A stretch of 29,071 bases of DNA. It comes from Smittium culicis. Taxonomy: Eukaryota > Kickxellomycota > Harpellomycetes > Harpellales > Legeriomycetaceae. Shown piece by piece: positions 19,401 to 28,529 of the stretch. Both the position numbers and the translations under genes were made by a program. Below the pieces are notes generated by a model. It was not told the DNA's origin and made no database searches. It was given only the letters and a program-made list of their open reading frames with translations. Position 1 is the stretch's first letter. Every line of letters starts with the position of its first letter. The DNA is taken from the NCBI GenBank assembly GCA_001970855.1, contig LSSN01000175.1, forward strand, positions 1-29,071, given 5' to 3'.

Positions 19401-22400
19401 TATAATCCGTAACTCTAGGCGGGTTATAGTTACTAGGCTTGCTGATGAACAAGCTATTAAATCTGTTGCTGATATTATCATTAATAGCATTTGTAGAAGG
19501 AGTGGTGTTTGGCGTAGATGATAATAGTGGAAAGATAAAAGATGATTCAAATAAAAGAAGCTGGTCAATTATAGGGTCATTAAAAGTTTTGAATGTAGAT
19601 AAACTCCCAACTAGCGATAGAGGGTTATTGGCTAAAGTTAATTTATTGTTCGAGTTACTTTTAGAAAATGTGTGTGACTGAAGGATGGAAAAAACAGATT
19701 CGCGAACAATGAATTCAGGCCGACCAAACAGTTTCTTTAGATACTTTAGATCGCTGTTGGGTTCGCTTTGAGATTTTAGCAAATTTATAGGTGAAAGGCC
19801 ATGCATACCAGTCGTGGATATGATTTCGTTAATGCTAGTGTTATAATTTTCAAGCTGAGAGTTTGTTTTAACATTTTGGAGCATCTTGCTGCCAGGTTCC
19901 AACATGTGAATATTTTTGTTGACTTTTGGGTTTTTGCTGGTAGGTTGGTGGATTGTATCTAGTTTACTTGATGCGTTGAAATTAAGATGGTGCTTTGGTT
20001 GGTTGGAATTTTTTGAAGCTTTATTATGTGAAGAATGTAGGTCTAATTTGCTGCTGGTTAAGTTTTCTTTAACTTCAATGATTAAAATCCTGGCTAGATT
20101 AGCTTGCAAATCGGAAGACTCCGCGGTAATTTTAAGGCCGTATCTCCTTAAGATCGGGCAAGGTTCTGATAATAATGACAAACCAATTGATTCGCAAATA
20201 TCAATCAAACTTCTCCAATCAGTTGGATTTTTTCCGCCCAAATCGTTGTGATTATCAACAATTTTGGAAAGCGACAAATTAAGAATAGTTAGTTGCGAGC
20301 TAAAAAAGTCGAGATAGCCACAGTTAAAAGACTGCCGCGTAATTGAGCTACTTGCGATTGGCAACGATGATTTGGGTTTGTGTTTGGTACTACCTGATCT
20401 TGCTAGGTTAGAAGTAGCGTTAGTGTTTATTGTAGAGCCAAATCCAGCCTGGGTATCAGCAACTGAAAAAGAATAAGAAGATGAGTAAATCGCAGGCGAG
20501 TATAGCTCATTACGATTAGCCTTGTTTTGAGGTTGATGAATTTCATTTTCGCTTTCAGAGTCAAATGGAACAAACGGGTTAGAAAGAATATCATCAAGGA
20601 TGAACTGTTTATTGAATTCGTTATTACTTGTAATGTTGCTATTTTTAATGAAACTATTGCTTTGGTTAAATGCGTTAGAATTTTGTAATGCATCGACTTG
20701 GAAGCTGCTTTTGCGGTTGAAAAGGCGATTGTTTTTAGGCTTTGGAGAAATAAACTCACTTTTATTCTTTGATTTGTTAAAAGAGGTATTGTGCGAACCA
20801 GGGCTATTTGTATTTACATTTGATAGAGAAACAAGCCGTTGTGGGTCTTCGGTGTGGGGAGAGTTTGAGGAATTTAAATTGCTGTAAAATCTAAAGGGAG
20901 AGAATGAGTTATAAAACTCGGTGCAACCAAAGCTTTTGAAAGCGAAATCAGGTTTAGTAAAATTACTATTGTGTTTATCAATTTGTAAAAAATGTTTCTT
21001 TTGTGTGTAAGTGTGATAATAGTCAGTCTCGCCGGGCAAAAGTTTGAAAAGACCCGATGTAAGATAATCCTGGTACCTGTTGTAAACTACGTGGTATAAT
21101 TGAGAGAGATTAAAGATTATCCTGTATGAAAGGAAAACCTTTTTCAAGTTTGGGGATAAGATACTAGCTCTACTATTAGTAGAGACGAAATCATAATCCA
21201 ATGAAGAAGTTGGGGAAACCAAGGCACTTAAGGTAACCCGACAGGTTGAAGAGTAGTCGGTATCAACATGCAAAATTCCAGATACTAAAACCTCAACAAG
21301 CTTATCAATATGAAACGAAAATTTGATGTTAGGCACAACTATAATGCTGGAAATAAAAGCAGTCATAAGGTCTAAATAAGATTGGCGTTCTTTAGGGATG
21401 GTCAAAGAACCTGAACGAAGGTCATGTTTATCAGGGGCTATAAACTGGTTGTGATAAATTGAAGATGAAGCATTAGTACTTGATCGCTTAATTTTGTTTA
21501 TTGAAAAGTCTGCGAAATCAACAAAGCTAAAGTCTTTGGCGGATTCTGTATAGTCTACAGTGAAGCTTCTATCAATGGTTAAACTTTTATCTGTAAATTT
21601 GCTGGCTTTTTGAGTTTGCTTTGATAAGATTGCATTTTTTTTGTTTGAAGAATCGCTGGTAGTATTGTTTGAAAGAATGCTTTTAATGCCAGAATTTGTA
21701 GCTGATGAAAAAATTTTGGAAGGGGGCCATGACAGCTGGTCAACAAGTACATATTCTCCAAGAGATTGTTGAACTTTGTCAAAATACAGGGACATTACAG
21801 ACGATGCATCATGTAGAGCGCTAATTAAAGTGGGGGGTAGTAGTTTAGAGTTTATTTGGCTGGGGTAGCAGCTGATTTTTGGGATATCTGACTGGTTGTG
21901 TAAATAAGAAAAGCTGGATATGTAGTTATTTGAAGTAAAAGGCGAGTTTGGCAAGTCGTCGGGCAAAATTTGAAGGGAGTCCAAATTTTTTGAAGTTTCT
22001 ATATAATCGTCAAACATATGCATAGTTTTAAATGGAAGGAACTTGGGATATTTTTGGCCATCAGACGAGTAGATTTTTGAAATTTCAATTAAGGCATTGT
22101 ATGCTAGGATAGACTTTTCGGGGTTAAGAAACTCAGAAAGATTGTCAAAGTTATTTAAGGAGCTAAAATAACGCGATTCTTGGTTGTTTAGAGTGTTTAG
22201 TTGGAGCATCGGATAAAAATGAGTTTTGAATACGTAATCAAAGTTGTAGCAGCCAGCACAAACAAGCGAATACATGAAATAATCGGTTCCTAAGCTTTTT
22301 GAAAAGGCGCGACGGTTAGAGACTGGGAAAAATATTCTAAGCAAAGAATCGAGTTTTCTGGTAACGGATGTTTGTGAGTCAGGGTATTTAAACATGTAAA

Positions 22401-24780
22401 CCCAGGTTAGCCTGCAAATGGAATCCATTGCAGAGGAGCGATGTTGTTTGTCTTTGAGTCTTTGTATGCACGATTCGAGATGAATTTGCCATTTTGATAA
22501 GAAGAAGTCGGGTCTGCTGAGGCATAAAGTGGCGGTGACTAAAGGGAAGGCGACAGAGATATGCCTAACACGGGAGGCCATTTTATTTGCTTTTAGGTAA
22601 ATGATTTTAATAGCTTCAGCGAAAGAGGGGAGGTTTATTTCAGCGCCGATTTCACCAACGAGGGGTAAAAGCAGTTCTGATAGGGTTATTGCCCATGCAT
22701 GCTTTAAAATGAGACTTCCTGAAATTCTAGAGAAAAATTTAGCGCAAGAGAGCAGAAAGTGACAAGATTCTTCCAACGATTCCATTGGGTGGAGCACTAA
22801 CTTTAAGTAACGAAAGCTTCTAATGAGGAGGACATTTTTTTCAATGTTTTCTTTATTTATTGGGGGGAACTGTTCTAGCGCGGCGATGAATCGATCGCTA
22901 ATGGAAGCAAATCTAAACTTGGAAATAAGTCCAGCGATTTTGGAGTACATCTCTTGGATAATTCTTCTGTTTCGAGAATATTGGAGAGCAAGAGGGTTGG
23001 CATCTTTTATCTGGGAAAAAATCAGAGATTCGATATTATCGCCTAATTCACTTGAAATGGAGATATGGTCAACACTAAGAAGGACTTCGTATAAAGCTCT
23101 CGAGAATAGGTATGCGGTTGAAAGAGATTTGCGTTCATGTACTAAGATAGATGATCGATTGTGAGATTGCTCAAGAGATTGGTTTAGCATTTCAAAAGAA
23201 GTTTTTCTCCAGATAAGGAGTAGTTCAATAACGATTTGAGTGTGGATTTTTGATAAAGAGCCTAATGTAGCGAGGGTAGAATCTAGTTTTTGGTTTGAAC
23301 CTTTGCCCATGAACTGAGATAGATCAGGGTCGAGTTCTAGCCTAAGCTCAGCAAAGTTATTTATGATGGCCATAGATATACATTTAAATTCAACGTAGAT
23401 TCGTTTTACAGCAAATTCACCGGCTTGGCTTATGTAGGGCGAAGAGTTGCTATCGACATCATTTCTGTATTTATCAAAATTAGCGATATAAAGAGCACTT
23501 TGAGAGTTCTGGTGAAATACAGAAGAGTTGGAAAAGTTTTTTTTGATGGGGTTACTGGAAAATGAGCTGCTTGAGTAAAGTTTAGAGTTGGAGTTAATTT
23601 TAGAGTTAATATTTGAGCGATCAGAAGCATTTAAGTTTGGTATTGAAGTTGAGTCTGTGGGCGGGAGGGATTGGATGGGCAGATTTGATCCTGAATGAAA
23701 AAAAGATTGATTATTTGAGGTATTGTGCGAAGGGGACGAATTTTGAAGAGATTTATTAGGTAAAGTAGTATTTTGACCAATTGGAAAAGATAAAAGAGAG
23801 TCGTCGAGGCTGGTAGATTTTTTGTACTGGATGGAGGAGCTATCTGGTTTGAAGTTTGAACCAGAAACAAGAATGGAGGTTTTTGCGTGTTTGAGAGTAT
23901 TTTTGGGAGGGTTAAAATCAGGGATAACGATTTCAGAGGCAGAGGGGAGAAGCTTGTTGGTTTTTCCAATTCTGGGTGATTGGAGAGAAGAATCAGTTAC
24001 TGTAGGAACGGAAACTTTTTTTTGGGAGGCAAGCAAAGAGTAATTAGCAAAGGGCGAATCTTTTTGAGGTTTCTTGGGTTTTATAGAATCGGAAATAGGG
24101 ATGGGAGGAACATTATCACTATTAGATTTAGATTCAGGGGAAGAGTTTAAGTTAATATTATTGCTTAAAGGGGGCAGGGAATTTTCAAAGTTGCTAGCGG
24201 TGTTATTATCAGCAGGTAAATGCAGATCTAAGCTGTTGGGGTTGGAATTGGGGCCTTGAGCCTTTTTTGCAGAAAGGCTGCTATTTCGATCTTTGGAATT
24301 GTTGTTTGCTTTGATGTTATTGATGGGGTTAGAATCTATGGAATTGATATTATTTGATTGGTTCAAAGATCTTGATGGGCTTTTGGACTCTGGATGAATT
24401 GGATTGTTTTCATTACTTGAATTCAAAGCTTTGTTTAAGCTATGGATTGTGGAGCTCTGCGGTGGCCCAAAAGCAATGTTGGTCGAGTCTAGAGCGAGCC
24501 CATCCTTGAGCAATATACTTGGGATAAAAAGCTGGCTTTGATCGGAGTTATCGGATATTTTTTTACTTAGGGTGTTGATAGGGATTTGAAATTGTTGATG
24601 CGTTGGGGTGTATGGAGAAGAGACAAAATCGTCGTGTTGCTTGAGATCGGATATGATGGTTGGCTGAATTTCAGGGGGATTTCGCTTTCGGGCGTTCTGG
24701 GCAGCCATGAAACTGTAATTTCCAAAGGGATTTGGTTTTGAGGCTTTATCGTTTTTTGGCTTTTCATTATCATCGGGCAT
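13468..24780 (-). CDS. Furry/Tao3/Mor2 (PAG1) family cell morphogenesis protein
   Basis: This is a single open frame of 3770 codons with no intron needed. Residues 1 to about 450 are low-complexity Ser/Asn/Pro-rich and probably disordered. They hold two copies of a short motif, PFGNYSFMAAQ (18-28) and PFANYSLLASQ (243-253). From about 455 the sequence becomes helical-repeat-like and matches the family N-terminal region (for example IHTQIVIELLLIWRKT near 512-527, and LKHAWAITLSELLLPLVGEI near 692-711). Helical-repeat blocks continue to the C terminus, broken by further Ser/Asn-rich inserts. Family members are giant scaffolds of the RAM/MOR network. They bind the NDR kinase (Cbk1/Orb6) and Mob2 and act at the cell cortex in polarised growth and cell separation. 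Yeast and fission-yeast homologues are roughly 2200-2400 residues, so this one is unusually long. The ATG at 24780 is the first in the frame and is preceded by AT-rich, stop-containing sequence. Confidence 0.9.
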   Translation of the reverse strand: MPDDNEKPKNDKASKPNPFGNYSFMAAQNARKRNPPEIQPTIISDLKQHDDFVSSPYTPTHQQFQIPINTLSKKISDNSDQSQLFIPSILLKDGLALDSTNIAFGPPQSSTIHSLNKALNSSNENNPIHPESKSPSRSLNQSNNINSIDSNPINNIKANNNSKDRNSSLSAKKAQGPNSNPNSLDLHLPADNNTASNFENSLPPLSNNINLNSSPESKSNSDNVPPIPISDSIKPKKPQKDSPFANYSLLASQKKVSVPTVTDSSLQSPRIGKTNKLLPSASEIVIPDFNPPKNTLKHAKTSILVSGSNFKPDSSSIQYKKSTSLDDSLLSFPIGQNTTLPNKSLQNSSPSHNTSNNQSFFHSGSNLPIQSLPPTDSTSIPNLNASDRSNINSKINSNSKLYSSSSFSSNPIKKNFSNSSVFHQNSQSALYIANFDKYRNDVDSNSSPYISQAGEFAVKRIYVEFKCISMAIINNFAELRLELDPDLSQFMGKGSNQKLDSTLATLGSLSKIHTQIVIELLLIWRKTSFEMLNQSLEQSHNRSSILVHERKSLSTAYLFSRALYEVLLSVDHISISSELGDNIESLIFSQIKDANPLALQYSRNRRIIQEMYSKIAGLISKFRFASISDRFIAALEQFPPINKENIEKNVLLIRSFRYLKLVLHPMESLEESCHFLLSCAKFFSRISGSLILKHAWAITLSELLLPLVGEIGAEINLPSFAEAIKIIYLKANKMASRVRHISVAFPLVTATLCLSRPDFFLSKWQIHLESCIQRLKDKQHRSSAMDSICRLTWVYMFKYPDSQTSVTRKLDSLLRIFFPVSNRRAFSKSLGTDYFMYSLVCAGCYNFDYVFKTHFYPMLQLNTLNNQESRYFSSLNNFDNLSEFLNPEKSILAYNALIEISKIYSSDGQKYPKFLPFKTMHMFDDYIETSKNLDSLQILPDDLPNSPFTSNNYISSFSYLHNQSDIPKISCYPSQINSKLLPPTLISALHDASSVMSLYFDKVQQSLGEYVLVDQLSWPPSKIFSSATNSGIKSILSNNTTSDSSNKKNAILSKQTQKASKFTDKSLTIDRSFTVDYTESAKDFSFVDFADFSINKIKRSSTNASSSIYHNQFIAPDKHDLRSGSLTIPKERQSYLDLMTAFISSIIVVPNIKFSFHIDKLVEVLVSGILHVDTDYSSTCRVTLSALVSPTSSLDYDFVSTNSRASILSPNLKKVFLSYRIIFNLSQLYHVVYNRYQDYLTSGLFKLLPGETDYYHTYTQKKHFLQIDKHNSNFTKPDFAFKSFGCTEFYNSFSPFRFYSNLNSSNSPHTEDPQRLVSLSNVNTNSPGSHNTSFNKSKNKSEFISPKPKNNRLFNRKSSFQVDALQNSNAFNQSNSFIKNSNITSNNEFNKQFILDDILSNPFVPFDSESENEIHQPQNKANRNELYSPAIYSSSYSFSVADTQAGFGSTINTNATSNLARSGSTKHKPKSSLPIASSSITRQSFNCGYLDFFSSQLTILNLSLSKIVDNHNDLGGKNPTDWRSLIDICESIGLSLLSEPCPILRRYGLKITAESSDLQANLARILIIEVKENLTSSKLDLHSSHNKASKNSNQPKHHLNFNASSKLDTIHQPTSKNPKVNKNIHMLEPGSKMLQNVKTNSQLENYNTSINEIISTTGMHGLSPINLLKSQSEPNSDLKYLKKLFGRPEFIVRESVFSILQSHTFSKSNSNNKLTLANNPLSLVGSLSTFKTFNDPIIDQLLLFESSFIFPLLSSTPNTTPSTNAINDNISNRFNSLFISKPSNYNPPRVTDYIYSTKLNTEDDQIIFNLADLGYHKNFTLDFSFFYLQIVSRFVDIIPSIVEESRSCICQRIKHINSYITQISSTTYNKILVSNDKYMNYDSLSPTSYDSTTNEYAVRPNDLQLRFKTFGFSQLLLSYDESIKQSNEKSSQAISYSFFDENSNSDGNSQPGKTTNSQHHTIERTVDQFCFLVKFAFASLKESSSSTENSRNESGDFLPQKSSVTYSLKGFMKTKSQSPTSMSPSVGGSNSSTSNFSNSASSNSNTFNLNNLGIISQRTTSNSLFPLGWARKLAGPLKFYSKNEKPEVISEWTSIKQLVNLTFPLLSCENMYLRLGAIDILSTVQLDLFSEILYELQSKCELSLQVSPINISKDSNGNLNSNTTPETPKISDNTPNFSFGYKNQTSNAGPETFKNAALDSTTTSTSTATNPSNLSATQPKIGQQNSASTSTNSPKFLPKKSHSLLMDSKKVDRVRLSLCIIYKYMLRRISSDLAFLDTFFDTKNSQTIAMLVFFVNETFKFLNSFTATDSFEFLSLRFHFCGLVEVMYYIHLLSYKKGILNKFSSTKASFEQSSIEVSKQTKTSRISSISSKHSESDWKKKRISLIQNFESPSGQPSSRFPKGISDGKIEITPSREDHSRALSVDDLNKSHPANIDSLNKFFSFDKKRNLYKLFESWCGFGTNKNYHNMTSSQIEKLSQSFTKNNPNVEKKQILYLIEEELKGLQSASIRGMSILMKNVTVSSSFFDVETIPTDCFSGNNSVQFFHSLLKWGVPALLESPRSQVLVIEKGIEFFVESELSKKLLLDFFNLFYNPTKLYINKVNGLFKRHLFQDNFSPETHSKEFFVLASLSNVLVKIFKTFNIKIVKSFGLFEESLIFALFISNSDNQLVASNGLEIIKLISENKFTSFSFQKLTSLLNNTKHCNSNNELGFKKDSWVEIVKLFCENVFILNLKLENLTRVLTNLVYTATNTNDDHPLNEKVVEFSTFVLSSFLQPDNPLSISETIDFSIESKEHILFSIIYISAELIESNPKIVSDLWDSLVKKNFSQNSYNASNAEFIMWIVDYLSKIIRNSQSRTLLNVSEKILSSIISATLNYDSFDILIDFCFQKLTPMCFIPLNAAEALPKFKNSNDCSPNSLHSDLSHRRFHKTGFAELWLGRYYELTTDTENDQISYPFVVSDAGFGLFILSAIASKNIKSILTNFDLVMNVIPLCTTLLLCNDPSLGIIRSSAIQIISKSLLYLSTNYYIELYPTIQNSSTPLTYKTLDDAVKLVFLFSESRDFDHATKSMFPKLVNRILEIFSWYLESSFGASDNIFCENWCSLSLKYGSSCPVREIASSSFTLLSIIFSTSSNHNIDCRWNIVPNSNLVLGLVDRLSNILNTKNPEISNFSLTVLNSFFEFTKLAVSQDCSADCYVDILCCSIAVMHTDNPMVYERGLKIYSITFEKIIASGFIDSPEKAKLLEHMIGLRLHNHTLNCTHSHFMTIYNSLVRGMKFLSFRPTCLGLLVELAIIIPHSPSQNSDQNLEIFVQVLSTILPVYLSIMKSNDLALLRDFISSIGLQELCYKLEKANSNSCTLLSNYISKLLNFPTNLSEIDNFVDSVLLSEFFNLFKSFTSFSSHEYDIYSLWMIQMGSKAVLDCTQPLAETLDHCIMPSENLIYCKCDRSKELQILPSRHENLNKISSIIDSIPLCSKVYHTLFLMELMLRNKNVSPEHSFGSFNDSELSGPIYNLINLTFTTEFSKLARYVLNLFLEKVDFKPGNLDYTSLANHNSGFSISSSTEAIYADQLANDFSENDDEFLLGQITVDWRSDDDERINEISRKMCSTIIENILSTQIINDYDHSVEIDNSSELPNSGSSIQDILPSNKKENTEQNVSSIMKDEEMSDICDSYNTNHNINNESQDESIIYKSKYPSNGNFSVQPANLDLGLFSHIQRDNEYSNSSSLVNRQNSVNINNVHNAEEIKKIESLMYDLDSLNKYLSSHITKG

Positions 24781-25190
24781 ATTTTGATAATTGAAATAAA
24801 TGCAAACTTAATATGTCAAAAAATTTTGTTTTTAATATTTAGCGAGCCCTAAATAAAATGAAAGGATGGAGTTAATAGTGAGTTATTTTTGAGATTGTAA
24901 AGAAAGAAGTATTATGTTATGGTTAACGACATAAGTAAGCAATAAATAAGGGATAAAATTGAGCGATGATAAAACGAAGATATAAAAAAATTTCAATGGT
25001 ATGAGCGAAATGAATAGAGAAAAATAAATTAACTAAAATAGAATAAAGAAAGAATAGTACCTTATGTCGATTGTGAATTTATGTTTTAAAAAAAATGATA
25101 GAAAGAGGTAGTTTAAAGGCAGGCAGATATTTTTTAAATATAGCAATTTAAAGATGTGTAAATATCGAGTCGAAAAGAAGAGAAGATAAG

Positions 25191-25252
25191 ATATAGTGAG
25201 AGAGATAGTGGTAGATGTGGTGATAGATGTAGTGAGAGATGTAGTGAGAGAA
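25191..25252. repeat. Degenerate 12-bp minisatellite (GATGTAGTGAGA-like)
   Basis: About five imperfect tandem copies of a purine-rich unit such as GATGTAGTGAGA. An open frame on the other strand rich in Thr/Ser/Ile is simply this repeat translated. Confidence 0.6.
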
Positions 25253-25420
25253 GAGGATATTTCTAAGTATCTGGCTAGCATATATTGGGGGAGGGAGGAA
25301 ATGAAATCTAGATAGTTTGTGTATAGGGTAATTTACATACAAATAAAAAATATAAAAGAAAAAAAGTCTGTATAAAAGTATAGAGATAGCAGCAATTACA
25401 AATATGTTTGAATTTGTATA

Positions 25421-25452
25421 TGTGTGTGAGTGTGTGTGTGTGTGATTGTGCG
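25421..25452. repeat. GT-rich microsatellite
   Basis: Interrupted (TG)n run, TGTGTGTGAG followed by TGTGTGTGTGTGTG, then TGCGCG. Confidence 0.8.
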
Positions 25453-26169
25453 CGTTTGTGGAAGTGGAAATAGTCTAGTAGTTCGGTTTTTTGCTTTGTT
25501 TGTTTGTTTTTAATTATTAAAGCGAGCCAAGTTCAGTTGCTAAAAAAAATTCATATTAGTACTATTTTTTTTTAAAAAAAAAACAGGTTGGTTCTTATAT
25601 ATATGCGGCGTTTTATTTTTATTTTTTTTATAGACGCTTTTAATAGTCTGCGTTATGAAAATTTAAATAAATAAATAAATTGAAAATCGCAGCTGCCTTT
25701 TATTTTTTTTTTTTTTCTCACTCTTTTTTACTGGAACATAAAAAAATAAAATTAAAAATTAAAAATTGCGTATAAGCATTCTTGGCTTCTTTTATTTTGT
25801 CTGAGTCTGAATTTTCTTTCTCTAATTTTGCTTAGCGTTTATTTGCTATTAAAAAAAGAAAATCTCTATAGCGATAATTTTAGTGTGTGAATCTCTGCTT
25901 ATTTTTTTTGCTCTATTTAAACGCTTTTGGCTTTGAAACTTTCTTATTGGTCTAATTCGTATCAAATAGACAATGCAATTAATAATCAACCAATAAATGG
26001 CTTTTAATCACGCACATACTTACCAAACGAATCAGATTCGTCCAATAAGAAGTAGTAAAACTCAAGAGGGTTTTATCAGGCTTAAATTTTGAGCTAATGA
26101 GAGAAAAGGAATTGATGACTGCAAAGCCTTTGTTCAACATTTTCATCAAACATCAAAGCATTCTCCTAA

Positions 26170-26306
26170 ACCACACATTTTTACCCACACACACATTATA
26201 CACATTACACACATACATCACACATTCACACGTTCATCGGACATACATCACACGCTCCGCCCACACTTCCCAGCCACCCCTCCATATACACGTACACATA
26301 TATACG
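26170..26306. repeat. CA-rich simple sequence
   Basis: About 135 bp rich in CACA, ACATACA and CACATT on the plus strand, with almost no G until 26250. It lies beyond the 3' end of UBC6. Confidence 0.7.
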
Positions 26307-26540
26307 CTCTTACTCACTACATCCATACATAGAAACTTTAACATTATGTTCTTTGACTCGCACTATATCTTTCCCAACACAGCAATATAATGTTCGTAAA
26401 TAAATTCTTCCCACTAAATTAGATGAGTTTCTTACTTATGCATTTTATTTGGTCTAGATGAAGACACTTTAAAGGAGATATTACTTTTTAAAAAAAAAAA
26501 AAAAGAATAGAAAAAGGGGTAAGTGTGTATATGAGTGTAA

Positions 26541-28065
26541 TTATTTGTACAGATAAAGGATTGCAATAAATAAGGCGAGAATAGCGAGAATGGTAGTGGG
26601 GCGGCTGAGCGGGCCGATGAGGGATGTGGGCAGTAGTCGCACATGTTGCGACATTGAAGTATTGGCGGCCTTACTGTTTCCAAGAATGATGGCGTCGAGT
26701 TCATCGATTGCACCACCGTTGCTCAAGTCGCTGTCATGACCAACAATATGCTGAGATGTGACTTGCTGCCGGATACTGGCTGCCGTAGGCGTAATCGCTG
26801 AATTTATGTGCGCGCCGCCGCCATTATCGTATTCGCTCCCATTGCCGTTGCCATTTCCGTTGCCACAAGAATCTGACTTAGCTCCACTAAGCGTCGGAGT
26901 ATGCCGCATGCTTTTACTAGTCGCGCTGCTTTTTCGCGTAGGCTTTGCCTTTACTGTATCGGTCTTGAACGCGCTATGGTTCTGCTGCGCTGCACTCAGC
27001 TCTGGGAAAATATCTAATTTTATATCATATACATAAATCAAAATACATCAGTACCATTTAATTTCTATATCTCGTCCTTTAATCTCTAAGTATGCGTTTA
27101 CTTATTTATATATATTGTATGTAATGTTTATTTTTTATTTTTTCCTTACTACAAAACTGCTTGTTTTTGATGTTGTTTTTATGCGACTGTTTCGCTAACT
27201 CTCTTCGCCCTTTATCATCCATATTTTCACTTCCAACCGATGAATCATTTTCGTTCTTTTGTTTTATTTTATAATTGTTAATAAAATTATAAAAATATAT
27301 TTTAGTATATTCATAAACAAAAACTATCAATTTCGCACTCTTACCATAAAAGACAACAGTCCATTGATTATTGTTGCTACTGACCAAGCTGGATTCCACA
27401 AATTAGCTAAATCATATATATATATATATATACATATACGGTGAGGACATTATATTCAATAAAATATTTAATAAAAAAATGGTGTAATTAATCTAAAAAA
27501 AAATATTGACTTACGATGAAAGTTGCTCATAGACGTGCAAATATTTGTGTTTGTTTGGAATCTCCCTGAATAGTTCATTTATATTAAAAGAATAAGGAAT
27601 TAGTTCAAAATACTAAAAGTCTGTTGATTTTTTTCTTATTTTTTATTTTATTTACCGCTAGGAGTAAACATTTGGATCGAAGGCGGCTTGAAAGGGTACT
27701 CGCTAGGAAATCTGAGTTTCCCTAAAATATTTATAATTGTATTTTATTTAAGGAAATTGTATAATGGAAGGGATAAGGTTGTATTTGAAACCGTTATGAT
27801 AGCGTACCGTGGTACTCTCCATATTCATAGACTGTTCCTGGCGGTCCGTATAAACAAAAATGCCTAGATCAAAAAACATTTTGATTAGAAACTTAGCAAA
27901 GAACAAAAACAGGAACAAAGGATGCTTGGTTAGTGCAAGTGAATAGACTTTTTACCATTCGAGGATGTTCGATTCGAGTGGTTTAGCGATTATGTATGGA
28001 GGTGGGTTCTTCTGAATCTCAATATACTCTTTGGATAGTCTCCTGAACGCTGCCTTGCTCGCCAT
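26541..28065 (-). CDS. UBC6: Ubc6-type ER-anchored ubiquitin-conjugating enzyme E2, seven exons
   Basis: The gene is assembled from exons 28065-27956, 27863-27808, 27721-27656, 27565-27515, 27406-27345, 27255-27150 and 27013-26541, giving 307 residues. All six introns (92, 86, 90, 108, 89 and 136 nt) are GT-AG and keep the frame. The protein starts MASKAAFRRLSKEY and has NPPPYIIAKP near 20-29, WHFCLYGPPGT near 37-47, YPFKPPSI near 64-71, the active-site segment TNTNICTSMSNFHP with Cys87, and WNPAWSVATIINGLLSFM at 98-115. Cys87 is also the position in yeast Ubc6. Like Ubc6, it lacks a usual HPN motif. A Ser/Gly/Asn-rich linker leads to one C-terminal membrane segment (TTILAILALFIAILYLY) and a final Lys, a tail anchor. 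Ubc6 acts at the ER membrane with Doa10-type ligases in ER-associated degradation. Position 28065 is the only ATG that gives the family N terminus. Confidence 0.93.
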
Positions 28066-28529
28066 TTTCAGCTACTTGTTTTCTTACTTAGTTTCAGTTC
28101 GTCAGACTTGCGACAAAAACTAATTCGAGAATTTTTCTTTTTTTTTTTTATTAAATAGTGTGAGAGTCGCGGAAGTTTTGGATATGTAATTTTTTTAAAT
28201 AGACTCGAATATCAAGAGGAAACTTTTAAATTATTACGTTTTACAGATATAGAAAAAGTTTTTTTTTATGAAACTTGAATGTAAAATCTGCCCAATAATC
28301 CATTCAAAAATGTTTCATCTTTAAAACTTCCTAAATGTGCTGGCCAATAAAAATCCTTTCAATTAAATATTTGGATTAAACTTTAAGGTTTGCCCACAAT
28401 TCCAATAAAAAGAGCGATTTTTTACACATAAAACGATTCTTTTGCCCTGAATTATACCCACAAAACCAACCAAATATAACAACCAATCCACACTTTTCAA
28501 ACCCTAAGACGAAAAATCCACAGCATCCA
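28066..28529. promoter_or_regulatory. Upstream region of UBC6
   Basis: AT-rich sequence upstream of the minus-strand UBC6 start. No gene was found. T- and A-runs are frequent; no specific promoter element can be assigned. Confidence 0.4.

Larger units (their letters stand above)
24781..26540. promoter_or_regulatory. Intergenic region upstream of the Furry-family gene, downstream of UBC6
   Basis: No gene was found in these 1.76 kb. The region should contain the promoter and 5' UTR of the minus-strand gene starting at 24780 and the 3' UTR of the minus-strand gene ending at 26541. It holds several simple repeats. It also holds CCAAT motifs near 25989 and 26042 and an inverted one at 25946, the outer two forming a dyad (TTCTTATTGG at 25941-25950 and CCAATAAGAA at 26042-26051). 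Open frames here are low-complexity and not believed. Confidence 0.5.

Noticed and set aside
13479..24773. Many 60-120-codon open frames on both strands inside the giant gene
   Set aside because: They overlap the 3770-codon frame, show no family similarity and are expected by chance opposite such sequence.
25033..25342. Two minus-strand open frames rich in Thr, Ser and Ile
   Set aside because: They are translations of a purine-rich minisatellite and its flanks.
26097..26390. 97-codon plus-strand open frame rich in His and Thr
   Set aside because: It is a translation of CA-rich simple sequence.
27106..27399. 97-codon minus-strand open frame as a separate gene
   Set aside because: It reads through introns of UBC6. 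The real exons 5 and 6 lie here in different frames and give the family-conserved sequence when spliced.
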